Source: Micavibrio_B sp048498395
GTDB lineage: Bacteria; Pseudomonadota; Alphaproteobacteria; Micavibrionales; Micavibrionaceae
Direction: 5' to 3'
Length of the DNA: 64,000 nucleotides
Assembly (NCBI GenBank): GCA_048498395.1
Contig: JBEHYB010000001.1
Location: 1 to 64,000 of the forward strand
Below, in pieces: positions 26,794-35,439 of this stretch. The position numbers and the translations under genes were made by a program. The number at the start of each line of letters is the position of its first letter. Position 1 is the stretch's first letter. Under the pieces are notes generated by a model that was not told the DNA's origin, made no database searches, and saw only the letters and a program-made list of their open reading frames with translations.

Positions 26794-27186
26794 ATGAAAC
26801 ACGGCATGAAACTCAGCTCCGCCTTTCTGCTTCTCGCAATGTTTGCGATTTTTGTTCGCGGCCTGATCCCTGCCGGATTTATGCCTGATTTCTCATCGTC
26901 GAAACTCTACGCTATCACCATCTGTAGCGGCATGAGTACGAAAACCATTTACGTGCACGATGACAAAGCCCCGGCCGGCGCCCATGATGAGAAAAAAGAT
27001 ATGGCAGAGACATGCCCGTTTGCGGCACCTGTTCTGGCCGATACTTCTGCTTCGTTTAACATCGCTGATTTTATTTCCGTCGCTTACGCGAAATTTATTC
27101 CGACACAATTCGCGGATATCAACACCTCCAAACTCGTTTTAAAATCCTATCTCGCACAAGGTCCCCCTGACGCTTTCGCCGTTTAA
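26794..27186 (+). CDS. DUF2946-like secreted protein
   Basis: A 130-residue protein with an N-terminal signal or membrane segment, RGLIPAGFMP, ICSG, and a CPFAAP motif before a C-terminal QGPP. This spacing is that of DUF2946, often encoded beside copper-related receptors and chaperones. AGAAGGG lies just upstream of the ATG, which is chosen over an earlier in-frame start inside the rluB-like gene. It is the first of three same-strand genes (then YcnI, then the TonB receptor). Metal binding by His, Met and Cys residues is plausible but not shown. Confidence 0.75.
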   Translation: MKHGMKLSSAFLLLAMFAIFVRGLIPAGFMPDFSSSKLYAITICSGMSTKTIYVHDDKAPAGAHDEKKDMAETCPFAAPVLADTSASFNIADFISVAYAKFIPTQFADINTSKLVLKSYLAQGPPDAFAV

Positions 27187-27224
27187 GACATAAAACACGA
27201 AACTTCAATTACAGGACCTATCAA

Positions 27225-27809
27225 ATGAAAAAATCACTGGCATTATTCGCCGCCCTTACTCTGCTCTCAACCCCCAGCTACGCGCATGTCACCGCCAATC
27301 CCGATAACGGCGCGGCTGGCGATTATTTCCAAACCTCGTTCCGCATCGCGCATGGTTGCGAAGGCGACAGCGCGACAACCTCTGTCCATATAAAAATCCC
27401 CGCCGGTTTCGCGTCAGTGCGCGCACAGGCCAAGCCTGGCTGGAACGTGAGCGTTCTCAAACACAAACTTGCGAAACCGATTCCCGCCGGTCATGGCAAA
27501 ATGTCCGATGAAGAAGTCACCGATGTCATCTGGAGCGGCGGCAATCTGCCCGACGACCAGTATGACGAATTCGGCATCCTGACCAAGCTGCCCGACGCGC
27601 CGCAGACTTTGTGGTTCCCGGTGATTCAGGAATGCAAATCCGGCAAAAACGAATGGGTGCAAATTCCGTCCAAGGGACAGGAATGGCATGATTTGAAAAA
27701 TCCTGCGCCTTTCGTCCGCGTCGGCAAAAAGGCGGCGATGGATCATGATATGAGCGGCATGGATATGGGCGGCATGAACATGCCCGGCATGGACCAGCAC
27801 GCGCACTAA
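27225..27809 (+). CDS. YcnI-family (DUF1775) copper-associated protein
   Basis: A 194-residue exported protein. The signal peptide ends near SYAH, so His becomes the mature N-terminus, the residue used for copper binding in studied YcnI proteins. The DUF1775 core follows (YFQTSFRIAHGCEG, SVHIKIPAGF, KPGWNVSVLK). The tail is rich in His and Met (HDMSGMDMGGMNMPGMD), a likely additional copper site. It lies between DUF2946 and the TonB receptor, supporting a copper acquisition or handling role for the set. Confidence 0.88.
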   Translation: MKKSLALFAALTLLSTPSYAHVTANPDNGAAGDYFQTSFRIAHGCEGDSATTSVHIKIPAGFASVRAQAKPGWNVSVLKHKLAKPIPAGHGKMSDEEVTDVIWSGGNLPDDQYDEFGILTKLPDAPQTLWFPVIQECKSGKNEWVQIPSKGQEWHDLKNPAPFVRVGKKAAMDHDMSGMDMGGMNMPGMDQHAH

Positions 27810-27837
27810 TTTCATTCATCATTTCAGGATATAAAAC

Positions 27838-29880
27838 ATGTCATCACGCATTCACTTTGGCGCGGGCGCAACCCTGCTCGCCGCGCTTCTAATTTCAACG
27901 CCTGCCTCCGCGCTGGCCACCAAGATAGTCGTCAACGCGCCTGCAGGCTCATTGACGGTTCCATCGGTACGCATAGAGGAAAAAGAGCTTAAAAAAGCCG
28001 CCGGTTCCGTTGCCTTTATCGATAGTGAAAAATACAAGGACCGTTATGCGGGCACGATCAAGGATATCGTACAGGAAACACCCGGTGTCTTCGCCCAGAC
28101 GCGCTATGGTCAGGAAATGCGGCTCTCGGTTCGCGGCTCCGGCATTGCGCGCGCCTATCATACGCGTGGTATCGAGATCCTGCAGGACGGCATTCCGACC
28201 AATCTCGCTGATGGTAGCGGTGACTTTTACCAGATAGATCCGTTATCGATTCGCTCCACTGAAATATACAAGGGCGGTAACGGGTTGTTCTACGGCGCTT
28301 CGATACTCGGCGGCGCAATTAATTTCGTAACCCCGACCGCCTATACGGCGACCGCTCCCAACATCCTGCAACTCGAAGGCGGCAGCTTCACGACGAAACG
28401 CGCCAATGCGCAAATCTCGCGTTTACTTGGTAATTTCGATTTCCAGGCCGGGGGCACGGTAACCCGCGCCGATAATTATCGCGATCACGAGGACACCAAA
28501 AGCGAAGTATTTAACGGCAATATTGGCTATCGCATCAATCCTGATACCGAAACGAGGTTTTACGCCGGGATTTACAATGTCGATCAGCAACTGCCCGGCG
28601 CGCTGACACTTGAAGATGCGCTTCATAATCCGAAGATGGCGGCCTCTGCCGCGCTCTCGGGCGATCAGGGCCGCGTGACGGATACCCAGCGCCTTGCCAA
28701 CCGTACAAGCTTCAAGATGAGTGACGGCAGACTGGATCTCGACACCTGGGTCATCCACAAGGATCTCTATCACCCGATCTTCCAAGTGATCGATCAGAAC
28801 GGCATCACCTATGGCATCGGCCCGCGTTATACTTCTACCTTCAATATCTATGATTTCAGGAATGAACTCTTGCTGGGCGCGCGTTATTTTGCAGGCAACA
28901 ACGAAGCCCTGCAATTCGTCAATGTGAGTGGCAAGCGCGGCGCGCAGACATTGAACGCCGAGCAGGATGCACAAAATTACGAAGCCTATTTTGAAAATCG
29001 TTTCTGGCTGAACCCTGAAATCGCGCTGATGACCGGCCTGAAAGCTTTCAGTTCAACGCGCGACTACGAGGACAAAGGCGGCCTGGCATCAAACCCGACA
29101 GCCAAATCCGACAGCACAACTTTTAGCGGGCTTAATCCAAAGCTGGGCATCTTGTGGCAACCGCAAAATGATATTCAGCTATTCACGAATATCACGCGTT
29201 CGCAGGACGTACCTGACTTTACCGATCTCACCCAGACGATCGGTACGACGACGCAATTCGTCGATCTGAAAGCGCAGAAAGCATGGACATTTGAGGCCGG
29301 CACGCGCGGCGAACATGGCCGCTTTGGCTGGGACACAACCGCCTACAGATCGTGGGTCAAAGACGAGTTGTTGCAATACACGACTGGCGTTGGCATTCCG
29401 GCCTCGACGTTCAATGCGGGTAACACGATCCATCAGGGCCTCGAGATCGGCGCCTCCTTCGCACTGAATGATCGCATCACGTTCAATCAAATCTGGAATT
29501 ACAGCGATTTCCATTTCGATGGCGATGCGCAATATGGCGATAATAAAATCGCGGGCGTGCCGGAGAATTTGTTCAGGACTTCCCTGACCTATACGCATCC
29601 GAATGGCTTTTATGTTACGCCGACGATCGATTATGTACCCGATGGAGCCTACGCTGATCAGGCGAATACGCTCAAGGTTCCCGGCTATACGCTCCTTGGT
29701 TTCAAGACCGGCGTGAAACTGAAAAACGGAGTGCATTTCTATCTGGATGCGCGCAACCTGACGGATAAACGCTATGTCAGCGATATTGGCACCATCAAGG
29801 ACGCGACGAGCACCGCCACTTCGATCTTCTATCCCGGCGCGGGCCGTAGCGTATTTGCAGGTATTCGCTATGAATTCTAG
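27838..29880 (+). CDS. TonB-dependent outer-membrane receptor
   Basis: A 680-residue TonB-dependent receptor with signal peptide (to about residue 26), a plug domain (about 50-165, with DIVQETPGVFA, LSVRGSGIA and YGASILGGAINFVTP) and a 22-strand barrel ending in Phe (AGIRYEF). Its position directly after DUF2946 and YcnI suggests a copper-related ligand, but the sequence could equally serve another metal chelate. It is convergent with dusB, the stop codons overlapping. Confidence 0.92.
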   Translation: MSSRIHFGAGATLLAALLISTPASALATKIVVNAPAGSLTVPSVRIEEKELKKAAGSVAFIDSEKYKDRYAGTIKDIVQETPGVFAQTRYGQEMRLSVRGSGIARAYHTRGIEILQDGIPTNLADGSGDFYQIDPLSIRSTEIYKGGNGLFYGASILGGAINFVTPTAYTATAPNILQLEGGSFTTKRANAQISRLLGNFDFQAGGTVTRADNYRDHEDTKSEVFNGNIGYRINPDTETRFYAGIYNVDQQLPGALTLEDALHNPKMAASAALSGDQGRVTDTQRLANRTSFKMSDGRLDLDTWVIHKDLYHPIFQVIDQNGITYGIGPRYTSTFNIYDFRNELLLGARYFAGNNEALQFVNVSGKRGAQTLNAEQDAQNYEAYFENRFWLNPEIALMTGLKAFSSTRDYEDKGGLASNPTAKSDSTTFSGLNPKLGILWQPQNDIQLFTNITRSQDVPDFTDLTQTIGTTTQFVDLKAQKAWTFEAGTRGEHGRFGWDTTAYRSWVKDELLQYTTGVGIPASTFNAGNTIHQGLEIGASFALNDRITFNQIWNYSDFHFDGDAQYGDNKIAGVPENLFRTSLTYTHPNGFYVTPTIDYVPDGAYADQANTLKVPGYTLLGFKTGVKLKNGVHFYLDARNLTDKRYVSDIGTIKDATSTATSIFYPGAGRSVFAGIRYEF

Positions 29881-30857
29881 GCAAGAGCTATAAGATCGGA
29901 AAAATAATTCCTGATTTCAATTTTCACGATCTCGGGATCATTAAGCCTGTTGATACGGGTGCGAAAATTCTCCGCACCCGGCATCTCTTTGCAATACCAC
30001 GCAATATGCTTGCGGGCGATGCCAACGCCTGTATGCGTGCCGTAATGCGCGATGATGGAATCGTAATGCTCCTCGATAAGCGCCGCGATTTCCTGCAGGC
30101 CCGGTGCGGCTGAAATTTTGCCATGACGGAAATAATCCATCACCTGCCGTACGATCCACGGTCTGCCATAGGTCCCACGACCGATCATGACCCCGTCAGC
30201 CCCTGATTTTTCGCGTGCAATGATCGCGTCCTCAGGTGTCAGGATATCGCCGTTGACGATCACCGGGATGGATACGCTTTGCTTGACGCGCGCGACCGCG
30301 TCCCAGTCGGCATTGCCGTTATAAAGCTGGTTGCGCGTACGCCCGTGTACCGTGATCATCTTGACACCCAGCTCTTCGGCGCGCTTTGCCAGGTTTGGCG
30401 CATTGATACTGTTCTCGTCCCAGCCAAGACGCATTTTTACGCTCACCGGCACATCAACAGCCTTGACGGTCGCCTCCATGATCTCGGCGGCAAGCTTCTC
30501 ATCTTTCATCAGCGCAGAGCCCGCAAAATTATTGATGATCTTCTTCACCGGACAGCCGAAATTGATATCGATGATCGCCGCGCCACGCTCGACATTTATC
30601 TTCGCGGCTTCGGCCATGATTTCCGGTTCACACCCGGCAATCTGCACCGCCATCGGAAATTCCTCGGCATAGTTTTTCGTGTTCTTGCCCGAGCGGCGAT
30701 AATCCTCAATCATCGGGCGGCTCGCGATCATTTCCGAGAATACCATCCCAGCGCCATACCGTTTGACCAATCGGCGAAACGGCAGGTCCGTCACGCCCGA
30801 CATGGGCGCGAGGAAGACCGGGTCGTCTATCTGGATGGGGCCAATCGCAAAGCTCAT
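29877..30857 (-). CDS. dusB: tRNA-dihydrouridine synthase B
   Basis: FMN enzyme that reduces specific uridines in the tRNA D-loop. TIM barrel with APMSGVTDLPFRRL at the N-terminus, the catalytic Cys in INFGCPVKKI, the FMN-contacting KMRLGWDE, VHGRTR and GDILTPEDA, and the IGRGTYGRPW motif. From the ATG at 30857 the length is 326 residues. A TTG 12 codons upstream is less likely. In many proteobacteria dusB is followed by ntr genes; here it stands alone, convergent with the TonB receptor. Confidence 0.93.
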   Translation of the reverse strand: MSFAIGPIQIDDPVFLAPMSGVTDLPFRRLVKRYGAGMVFSEMIASRPMIEDYRRSGKNTKNYAEEFPMAVQIAGCEPEIMAEAAKINVERGAAIIDINFGCPVKKIINNFAGSALMKDEKLAAEIMEATVKAVDVPVSVKMRLGWDENSINAPNLAKRAEELGVKMITVHGRTRNQLYNGNADWDAVARVKQSVSIPVIVNGDILTPEDAIIAREKSGADGVMIGRGTYGRPWIVRQVMDYFRHGKISAAPGLQEIAALIEEHYDSIIAHYGTHTGVGIARKHIAWYCKEMPGAENFRTRINRLNDPEIVKIEIRNYFSDLIALA

Positions 30858-30980
30858 GGGTTTCTGTTTATTATGTATTTCAGCAATTGGCAAATTTGGC
30901 AGACCCCATTGACGGAACAGGAATTTCCGCGCTCAATAGCGCCACAATTTTAACGATAATTTTTAACAGGAGATTTCACC

Positions 30981-31871
30981 ATGCGGCTGCTTCTGATGAC
31001 GCTCGCCCTCTGCCTCAGTTTTATCACGTCTTCCTTTGCGGACGACCCGGCCAGCAAGTCGGCGGATGTGAACGGCGTTAAAATTCACTACCTGATCGCA
31101 GGTCAGGGCCCGCCGGTCGTCCTCGTTCATGGCTTCGCCGAGACAAGCCATATGTGGCTGCCCTTAATTACCGAGCTTGAAAAAACCCATACGGTTATCG
31201 CGCCCGACCTGCGCGGCTTCGGTGATTCTGCGACACCAGAGACGGGCTATACAAAAGTCCAGATGGCGAAAGACATCCACACGCTCGTTAATCGTCTTGG
31301 CTATAACAATGTCGAGATCGTCGGCCACGATATCGGCCTTATGGTTGCCTATGCCTATGCCGCGCAATACCCGAGCGAAGTCAGCAAGATTGTACTGATG
31401 GACGCTTTCCTGCCCGGTGTCGGTGACTGGAAAACTGTCTGGCTGATGCGCGATCTCTGGCACTTCCACTTCTACGGCAAGACACCGTTGGCCCTGGTCA
31501 AAGGCCGCGAACGTATCTATCTCGATCATTTCTGGGATGACTTCGCCGCCGATCCAAATCTTTCGGTTTCGGACAAAGACCGCGAATTCTATGCGAAAGC
31601 CTATGCCAAGGGCGATCACATGAAAGCAGGCTTTGAGGTCTTCCGTGCCTTTGAGCAGGACGCGAAGGATTTCGAAACGCTTTCGAAAACACCTCTGCCA
31701 ATGCCGATGCTGGTGCTGACCGGGGCCAAGGCTTCGGGTCAGGGGCTGATCGATCAGGCGAAGCTGGTCGCAACGAACGTGACGGGCGTGATCGTACCCA
31801 ATGCCGGTCACTGGCTGATGGAAGAAGCGACGACAGTGGTCGTTCCCCAGATCGTGACTTTCCTGAAATAG
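30981..31871 (+). CDS. Exported alpha/beta hydrolase, epoxide-hydrolase-like
   Basis: A 296-residue alpha/beta hydrolase with an N-terminal signal peptide cleaved near SFADDP. HGFAETSHMW gives the oxyanion region. The nucleophile elbow reads VGHDIGLM, so the nucleophile is Asp, as in epoxide hydrolases and haloalkane or fluoroacetate dehalogenases, not Ser. The catalytic His is in NAGHWLMEE. Periplasmic location is unusual compared with most cytosolic relatives. Substrate unknown. Confidence 0.87.
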   Translation: MRLLLMTLALCLSFITSSFADDPASKSADVNGVKIHYLIAGQGPPVVLVHGFAETSHMWLPLITELEKTHTVIAPDLRGFGDSATPETGYTKVQMAKDIHTLVNRLGYNNVEIVGHDIGLMVAYAYAAQYPSEVSKIVLMDAFLPGVGDWKTVWLMRDLWHFHFYGKTPLALVKGRERIYLDHFWDDFAADPNLSVSDKDREFYAKAYAKGDHMKAGFEVFRAFEQDAKDFETLSKTPLPMPMLVLTGAKASGQGLIDQAKLVATNVTGVIVPNAGHWLMEEATTVVVPQIVTFLK

Positions 31872-31893
31872 GAAGCCGCTTAAATCTATTTCA

Positions 31894-31919
31894 AAAATCC
31901 CCGCTTTCGCGGGGATTTT
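31894..31919. terminator. Bidirectional terminator hairpin
   Basis: A perfect 11-base stem (AAAATCCCCGC and its complement) with a four-base TTTC loop lies between two convergent genes. The A/T ends of the stem give a U-tract in both directions, so it can stop the hydrolase transcript and that of the small gene at 31941. Confidence 0.85.
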
Positions 31920-31940
31920 ATTATGGATGATAATTCTCTA

Positions 31941-32159
31941 TCAGTAGGGGGTCGGATCGATATCCAGCGGCTTTCGGCCAACGCCGGTTTCCGCCTGACG
32001 GTCGGCATCTTCGGCAATCTTGTCAAATATAAAAGTTTTGGCCAGCGAACCGGCCCCCGGAGCTGCAATACTGAAGAATACTCCAAGACCCCGGAAGAAC
32101 TTGGCGGTCCCGCGCTGCGACTCACGTTCAGCGTCGCTTAATTTATATTCATCACTCAT
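31941..32159 (-). CDS. Small hypothetical protein
   Basis: A 72-residue protein starting MSDEYKLSDAERES. It has a central mildly hydrophobic stretch (FFRGLGVFFSIAAPGAGSLA) that could be an amphipathic helix or short membrane segment, and a charged tail. AAGGGAG precedes the ATG at ideal spacing, so translation is likely. No family recognised. It is convergent with the hydrolase gene across a shared terminator. Confidence 0.65.
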   Translation of the reverse strand: MSDEYKLSDAERESQRGTAKFFRGLGVFFSIAAPGAGSLAKTFIFDKIAEDADRQAETGVGRKPLDIDPTPY

Positions 32160-32240
32160 TTTTAGACTCCCTTTGTTTTTTTGCATGTTACGCTTCAGCT
32201 GGAGAACAGGGCAAGCATCATGAGGTGGAATAAAAGGTTT

Positions 32241-32786
32241 TTACCATGCTTTGCCTTGTAGACTGTTAAGTAAATATTGAACTCGCTGCTCTTGACCGTG
32301 CTGTTTTTCAATAATTCCAGCGATAACTGCCCTAACTTTTTTGCTATTATCCAATGTTTGAAATGAGTCTCTGGTTAGCTTGATAAGTTTATCCATGCTT
32401 TCTTGAGAAGCATTCGGATTCTTCAAAAGAATTTGTTCTCTGATTAGTAGTTCATCCGAAAAATTACTAAAAAGAGAAAATTGCTGATGAATAAATTCTT
32501 CGGTATGAACCTGATCCCATTCTGAATATGTGGCTTTAACTAGGTCATAGATGGCATTGTCTACATTAAATTCGCGCCCTTCCTTTTCTGCTTTGGCTGA
32601 TTCTAAACCTGCTGCAGCTGAATATGCTCGCATTAAAGGAAAGTGCACACGTCGCCAAGGTTTACTTTTGTATATGAACCACTGATTTATTTGCCATCCT
32701 AAAACAATAATAAAAGCAATAGACCACCAAGCACTCAGAAATAATGCAAAACATCCAAACACGAGAAGAAGAACCCAACCTACCAT
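32241..32786 (-). CDS. Membrane-anchored hypothetical protein in AT-rich patch
   Basis: A 181-residue protein: two close hydrophobic helices in the first 40 residues (GWVLLLVFGCFALFL, then IAFIIVLGWQ), followed by a soluble helical domain rich in Glu, Lys and Gln. No family recognised. Its DNA is clearly more AT-rich than its neighbours, and codon use differs. Its ATG overlaps the stop of the preceding small frame (TAATG), so the two look translationally coupled. Both lie immediately past the 3' end of tRNA-Ser, a usual integration site, so recent acquisition is likely. Confidence 0.65.
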   Translation of the reverse strand: MVGWVLLLVFGCFALFLSAWWSIAFIIVLGWQINQWFIYKSKPWRRVHFPLMRAYSAAAGLESAKAEKEGREFNVDNAIYDLVKATYSEWDQVHTEEFIHQQFSLFSNFSDELLIREQILLKNPNASQESMDKLIKLTRDSFQTLDNSKKVRAVIAGIIEKQHGQEQRVQYLLNSLQGKAW

Positions 32787-33016
32787 TATTTGAAACTCCC
32801 ATCTTTTCGGTACTTATCGATCAAAAATCCGCTTATCACTCTCTCAGAAGTTTTGGCCTCCGGCTGACTGTAGCATTTAAAAATGGTTCTTAAAACGCGC
32901 TGTTGAGGGAAGAAGCGTGGAAAATCGTCAAGATACGCAGACCTGGTAATCGAAACGTTATCAATCGGTTCCAAGCGGGCAGGAAATGTCGGGGCTTGCG
33001 GGGTATGGCGCACCAC
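32786..33016 (-). CDS. Possible small gene or remnant next to tRNA-Ser
   Basis: An open frame of about 76 codons from a GTG just past the tRNA 3' end, ending in a stop that overlaps the next gene's ATG. It has no clear ribosome binding site, and the frame continues upstream through the tRNA, where it cannot be coding. The sequence (with RVLRTIFKCY and SGFLIDKYRKDG) matches nothing I recognise. It may be a real leader gene of the 181-residue protein or the truncated end of a lost integrated element. Confidence 0.35.
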   Translation of the reverse strand: MVRHTPQAPTFPARLEPIDNVSITRSAYLDDFPRFFPQQRVLRTIFKCYSQPEAKTSERVISGFLIDKYRKDGSFK

Positions 33017-33036
33017 AGAGTTGTCATGACAGTAAA

Positions 33037-33126
33037 TGGCGGAGCGAAAGGGATTCGAACCCTTGATACGTTTGACCGTATACACGATTTCCAATCGTGC
33101 GCCTTCAACCGCTCGGCCACCGCTCC
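33037..33126 (-). tRNA. tRNA-Ser (anticodon GGA)
   Basis: A 90-base class II tRNA on the minus strand, including encoded CCA. Acceptor GGAGCGG pairs with TCGCTCC (one G-U). The anticodon stem CACGA/TCGTG encloses loop TTGGAAA, giving anticodon GGA (reads UCC and UCU). A long variable arm (TATACGGTCAAACGTA) is followed by the T-arm AAGGG-TTCGAAT-CCCTT. The long variable arm confirms serine. Confidence 0.97.
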
Positions 33127-33228
33127 TTACCGGAGTGAGACCCGAAACTATTGCGGCTGGCGTTTCGGGCCAAAATCAGGAGGCACCCTACCTAGCTATT
33201 TTCGATTTTTCAAGCTAGGATATTGGTT

Positions 33229-33546
33229 ATGAAATTTTGCCCAAAACGCCCGTATTTGTCGTTTTTATGGTCTTTCCCGCTTATTCTGGTTTTGGCCCAT
33301 GATCTTTTCGTGTGGCTTAACGCGTCGAGCGACTTCCATTTCTCGGAAACCGGCTATCTTTTACAGCATTACACCCCTTTTGAAGACGCGGTTGTCCATG
33401 CCTCGCCTAGCGCTCTTTATCGCGATGTCCTGTCGCTGATTTTGAACGCGAAGGCAGTCCTCGTGACAGGCATCCCGGCTGCGCTCGCCCTGTTGTGGAT
33501 CAACCGCTCGCCAAGACGGCAAGTTTTAAAACACCGCTATCGATAA
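33229..33546 (+). CDS. Small hypothetical membrane protein
   Basis: A 105-residue protein with an N-terminal hydrophobic helix (FLWSFPLILVLAHDLFVWL), a polar middle, and a second helix near the C-terminus (AVLVTGIPAALALLWI) before a basic tail. No family recognised. Its 3' end overlaps the convergent hydrolase gene by 47 bases, which is unusual and leaves some doubt about its end or reality. Confidence 0.55.
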   Translation: MKFCPKRPYLSFLWSFPLILVLAHDLFVWLNASSDFHFSETGYLLQHYTPFEDAVVHASPSALYRDVLSLILNAKAVLVTGIPAALALLWINRSPRRQVLKHRYR

Positions 33547-34237
33547 GCTCCAGATCCTGCGGACGCGACAGGCGATGGTCGCCATCTTCGATGAAAATAA
33601 TTTCCGCATCCGTTTTCTTCAGCCTGTCCTTGATCGCGAGCGCGCGCTGCCATGGCACGTCCGGATCTTTTTTGCCCTGAATCAATATCACCGGGATCGT
33701 AAGATCAATCGGATGATCCAGCAAACATTGACGTTCTCCGTCTTCCATCAATTTTCTTGTAATGATCAGGTCGTCGCCATATTCAGACGGGACCGAGAAA
33801 AATCCTTTCTCAACGAGCGCCTGTTTCTGTTCATTCGTCAACATGCTCTCTATATCGCGCGTGAAATCCGGCGCGGCGGCAAGGCCTATAAATCCCGCGA
33901 CGCGATCGGGACGTTTGAGGGCGACATGCAAGCCGATCCAGCCGCCCATCGACGAGCCGACGACAAGAATTTTGCCCTGCGTGACATAATCGATGACAGC
34001 CAGCGCGTCCTGCGTCCACTGCCCGATAGAGCCGTCTTCGAACCGTCCGCCCGATGCGCCATGCCCCGAATAATCGAGTAACAGGCAGCCCTGTCCACGC
34101 GCCCTGCAACGCGTCATCAGGTCCTGCGCCTTCACCCCGCCCATATCGGAGCGGAAACCCGGCAGGAAAACCACCGTCGGAAGGTCATTACGGCCCTCTT
34201 CATACTGATAAGCCAGCTTTTCGATCTTTCTAATCAT
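33500..34237 (-). CDS. Alpha/beta hydrolase, ABHD10-like
   Basis: Serine hydrolase of 245 residues. FLPGFRSDMGG is the oxyanion region, GSSMGGW holds the nucleophile Ser, the acid is the Asp in GKKDPDVPW, and the His is in EDGDHRLSRP. This layout is that of ABHD10/prolyl-oligopeptidase-like thioesterases common in alphaproteobacteria, related to mitochondrial ABHD10, a depalmitoylase. No signal peptide, so it is cytosolic. Confidence 0.87.
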   Translation of the reverse strand: MIRKIEKLAYQYEEGRNDLPTVVFLPGFRSDMGGVKAQDLMTRCRARGQGCLLLDYSGHGASGGRFEDGSIGQWTQDALAVIDYVTQGKILVVGSSMGGWIGLHVALKRPDRVAGFIGLAAAPDFTRDIESMLTNEQKQALVEKGFFSVPSEYGDDLIITRKLMEDGERQCLLDHPIDLTIPVILIQGKKDPDVPWQRALAIKDRLKKTDAEIIFIEDGDHRLSRPQDLELIDSGVLKLAVLASG

Positions 34238-34299
34238 GCGTCTACTGTGCTAAATCAGACACGAAAGATCAAGCACAAGCCCTTCAAGAGAATTTCTGT

Positions 34300-35439
34300 A
34301 TGTCCAGGACCAAACCCGTCGTTTTGCAGATCATCCCTCATCTCGGAGCGGGCGGCGCGGAACAGGGCTGTATCGATGTCGCGGCGGAACTTGTGCGTGC
34401 GGGCGCGAAATCGATTATCGTCTCGAATGGCGGCGCGCGCATCCCGGAAGTCCTGCGCGCGGGCTCGGAACATATTTCACTTCCCGTCGATAGTAAAAAT
34501 CCCTATGTCATGTGGCGTAACACAAAACGTCTCAAGAAAATCATCGAGAAGAACCGCGTCGATATCGTGCATGCGCGCAGCCGCGCCCCGGCCTGGAGCG
34601 CTTATGAAGCCTGCAAAAATTCACTCGCGCATTTTATGACGACCTGCCATGCGCCTTATAATATTCATGCGCGCAAATTGAAAAAATTCTACAATTCATC
34701 AATCGCGCGCGGCGAACGCGTTATTGCTATTTCCGAATATGTGGCGAATTACCTGCGTGAAAATTATGCGCTGGACGATAGTAAAATCCGCCTGATCCAT
34801 CGTGGTATCGCGCCGGAGAAATTCCATCCGTCGCTCGTGACACCCGAACGCATGATCAAACTTTCGAAATCATGGCGTATTCCTGACGGCGCGAATGTCG
34901 TGCTGCTGCCGGGCCGCCTGACGCGCTGGAAAGGCCAGACCGTATTGATCGAAGCGATGGCAAAAGTAAACCGCGAAGATCTTTATTGCATTTTAATCGG
35001 CGACGATCAGGGCCGCGCCGAATATCGCGCGGAACTTGAAAAACTGATCGCAGATAAAGGCCTTGGTGAACGCGTACGCCTTATGGGCCATTGTTCCGAT
35101 ATGTCTGCCGCCTATATGATTTCGGCAGTCGTCGTTTCAGCTTCGACCGAACCTGAAGGTTTCGGCCGCATCGCCGTCGAAGGGCAGGCGATGGGCAAGA
35201 TCGTCGTCGCGACGGATCACGGCGGCTCGAAAGAAACCATTATACCTGGCGAGACAGGCTATCTGGTGCCGCCGAATGATGTCGATGCGCTTGCAGCCAC
35301 AATTGAAAAGATCCTCGCCATGCCGGACGAGAAAAGATATGAGATGGCTTATCGCGCCATGGAGCATGTCCATGCGAATTTCACCCGCGAAATCATGGTC
35401 GGTAAAACGCTCGACGTTTATACGGAGCTGTTAAAATGA
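34300..35439 (+). CDS. Glycosyltransferase family 4 (GT-B)
   Basis: A 379-residue retaining GT-B glycosyltransferase. The N-terminal domain starts with the glycine-rich loop PHLGAGGAEQG. The C-terminal nucleotide-sugar domain has LLPGRLTRWKGQ, ASTEPEGFGRIAVEGQAMG (the E-x7-E motif) and ETGYLVPPND. It overlaps the family 9 transferase by ATGA. The two together suggest lipopolysaccharide core or other surface glycan assembly at the cytosolic membrane face. Confidence 0.9.
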   Translation: MSRTKPVVLQIIPHLGAGGAEQGCIDVAAELVRAGAKSIIVSNGGARIPEVLRAGSEHISLPVDSKNPYVMWRNTKRLKKIIEKNRVDIVHARSRAPAWSAYEACKNSLAHFMTTCHAPYNIHARKLKKFYNSSIARGERVIAISEYVANYLRENYALDDSKIRLIHRGIAPEKFHPSLVTPERMIKLSKSWRIPDGANVVLLPGRLTRWKGQTVLIEAMAKVNREDLYCILIGDDQGRAEYRAELEKLIADKGLGERVRLMGHCSDMSAAYMISAVVVSASTEPEGFGRIAVEGQAMGKIVVATDHGGSKETIIPGETGYLVPPNDVDALAATIEKILAMPDEKRYEMAYRAMEHVHANFTREIMVGKTLDVYTELLK

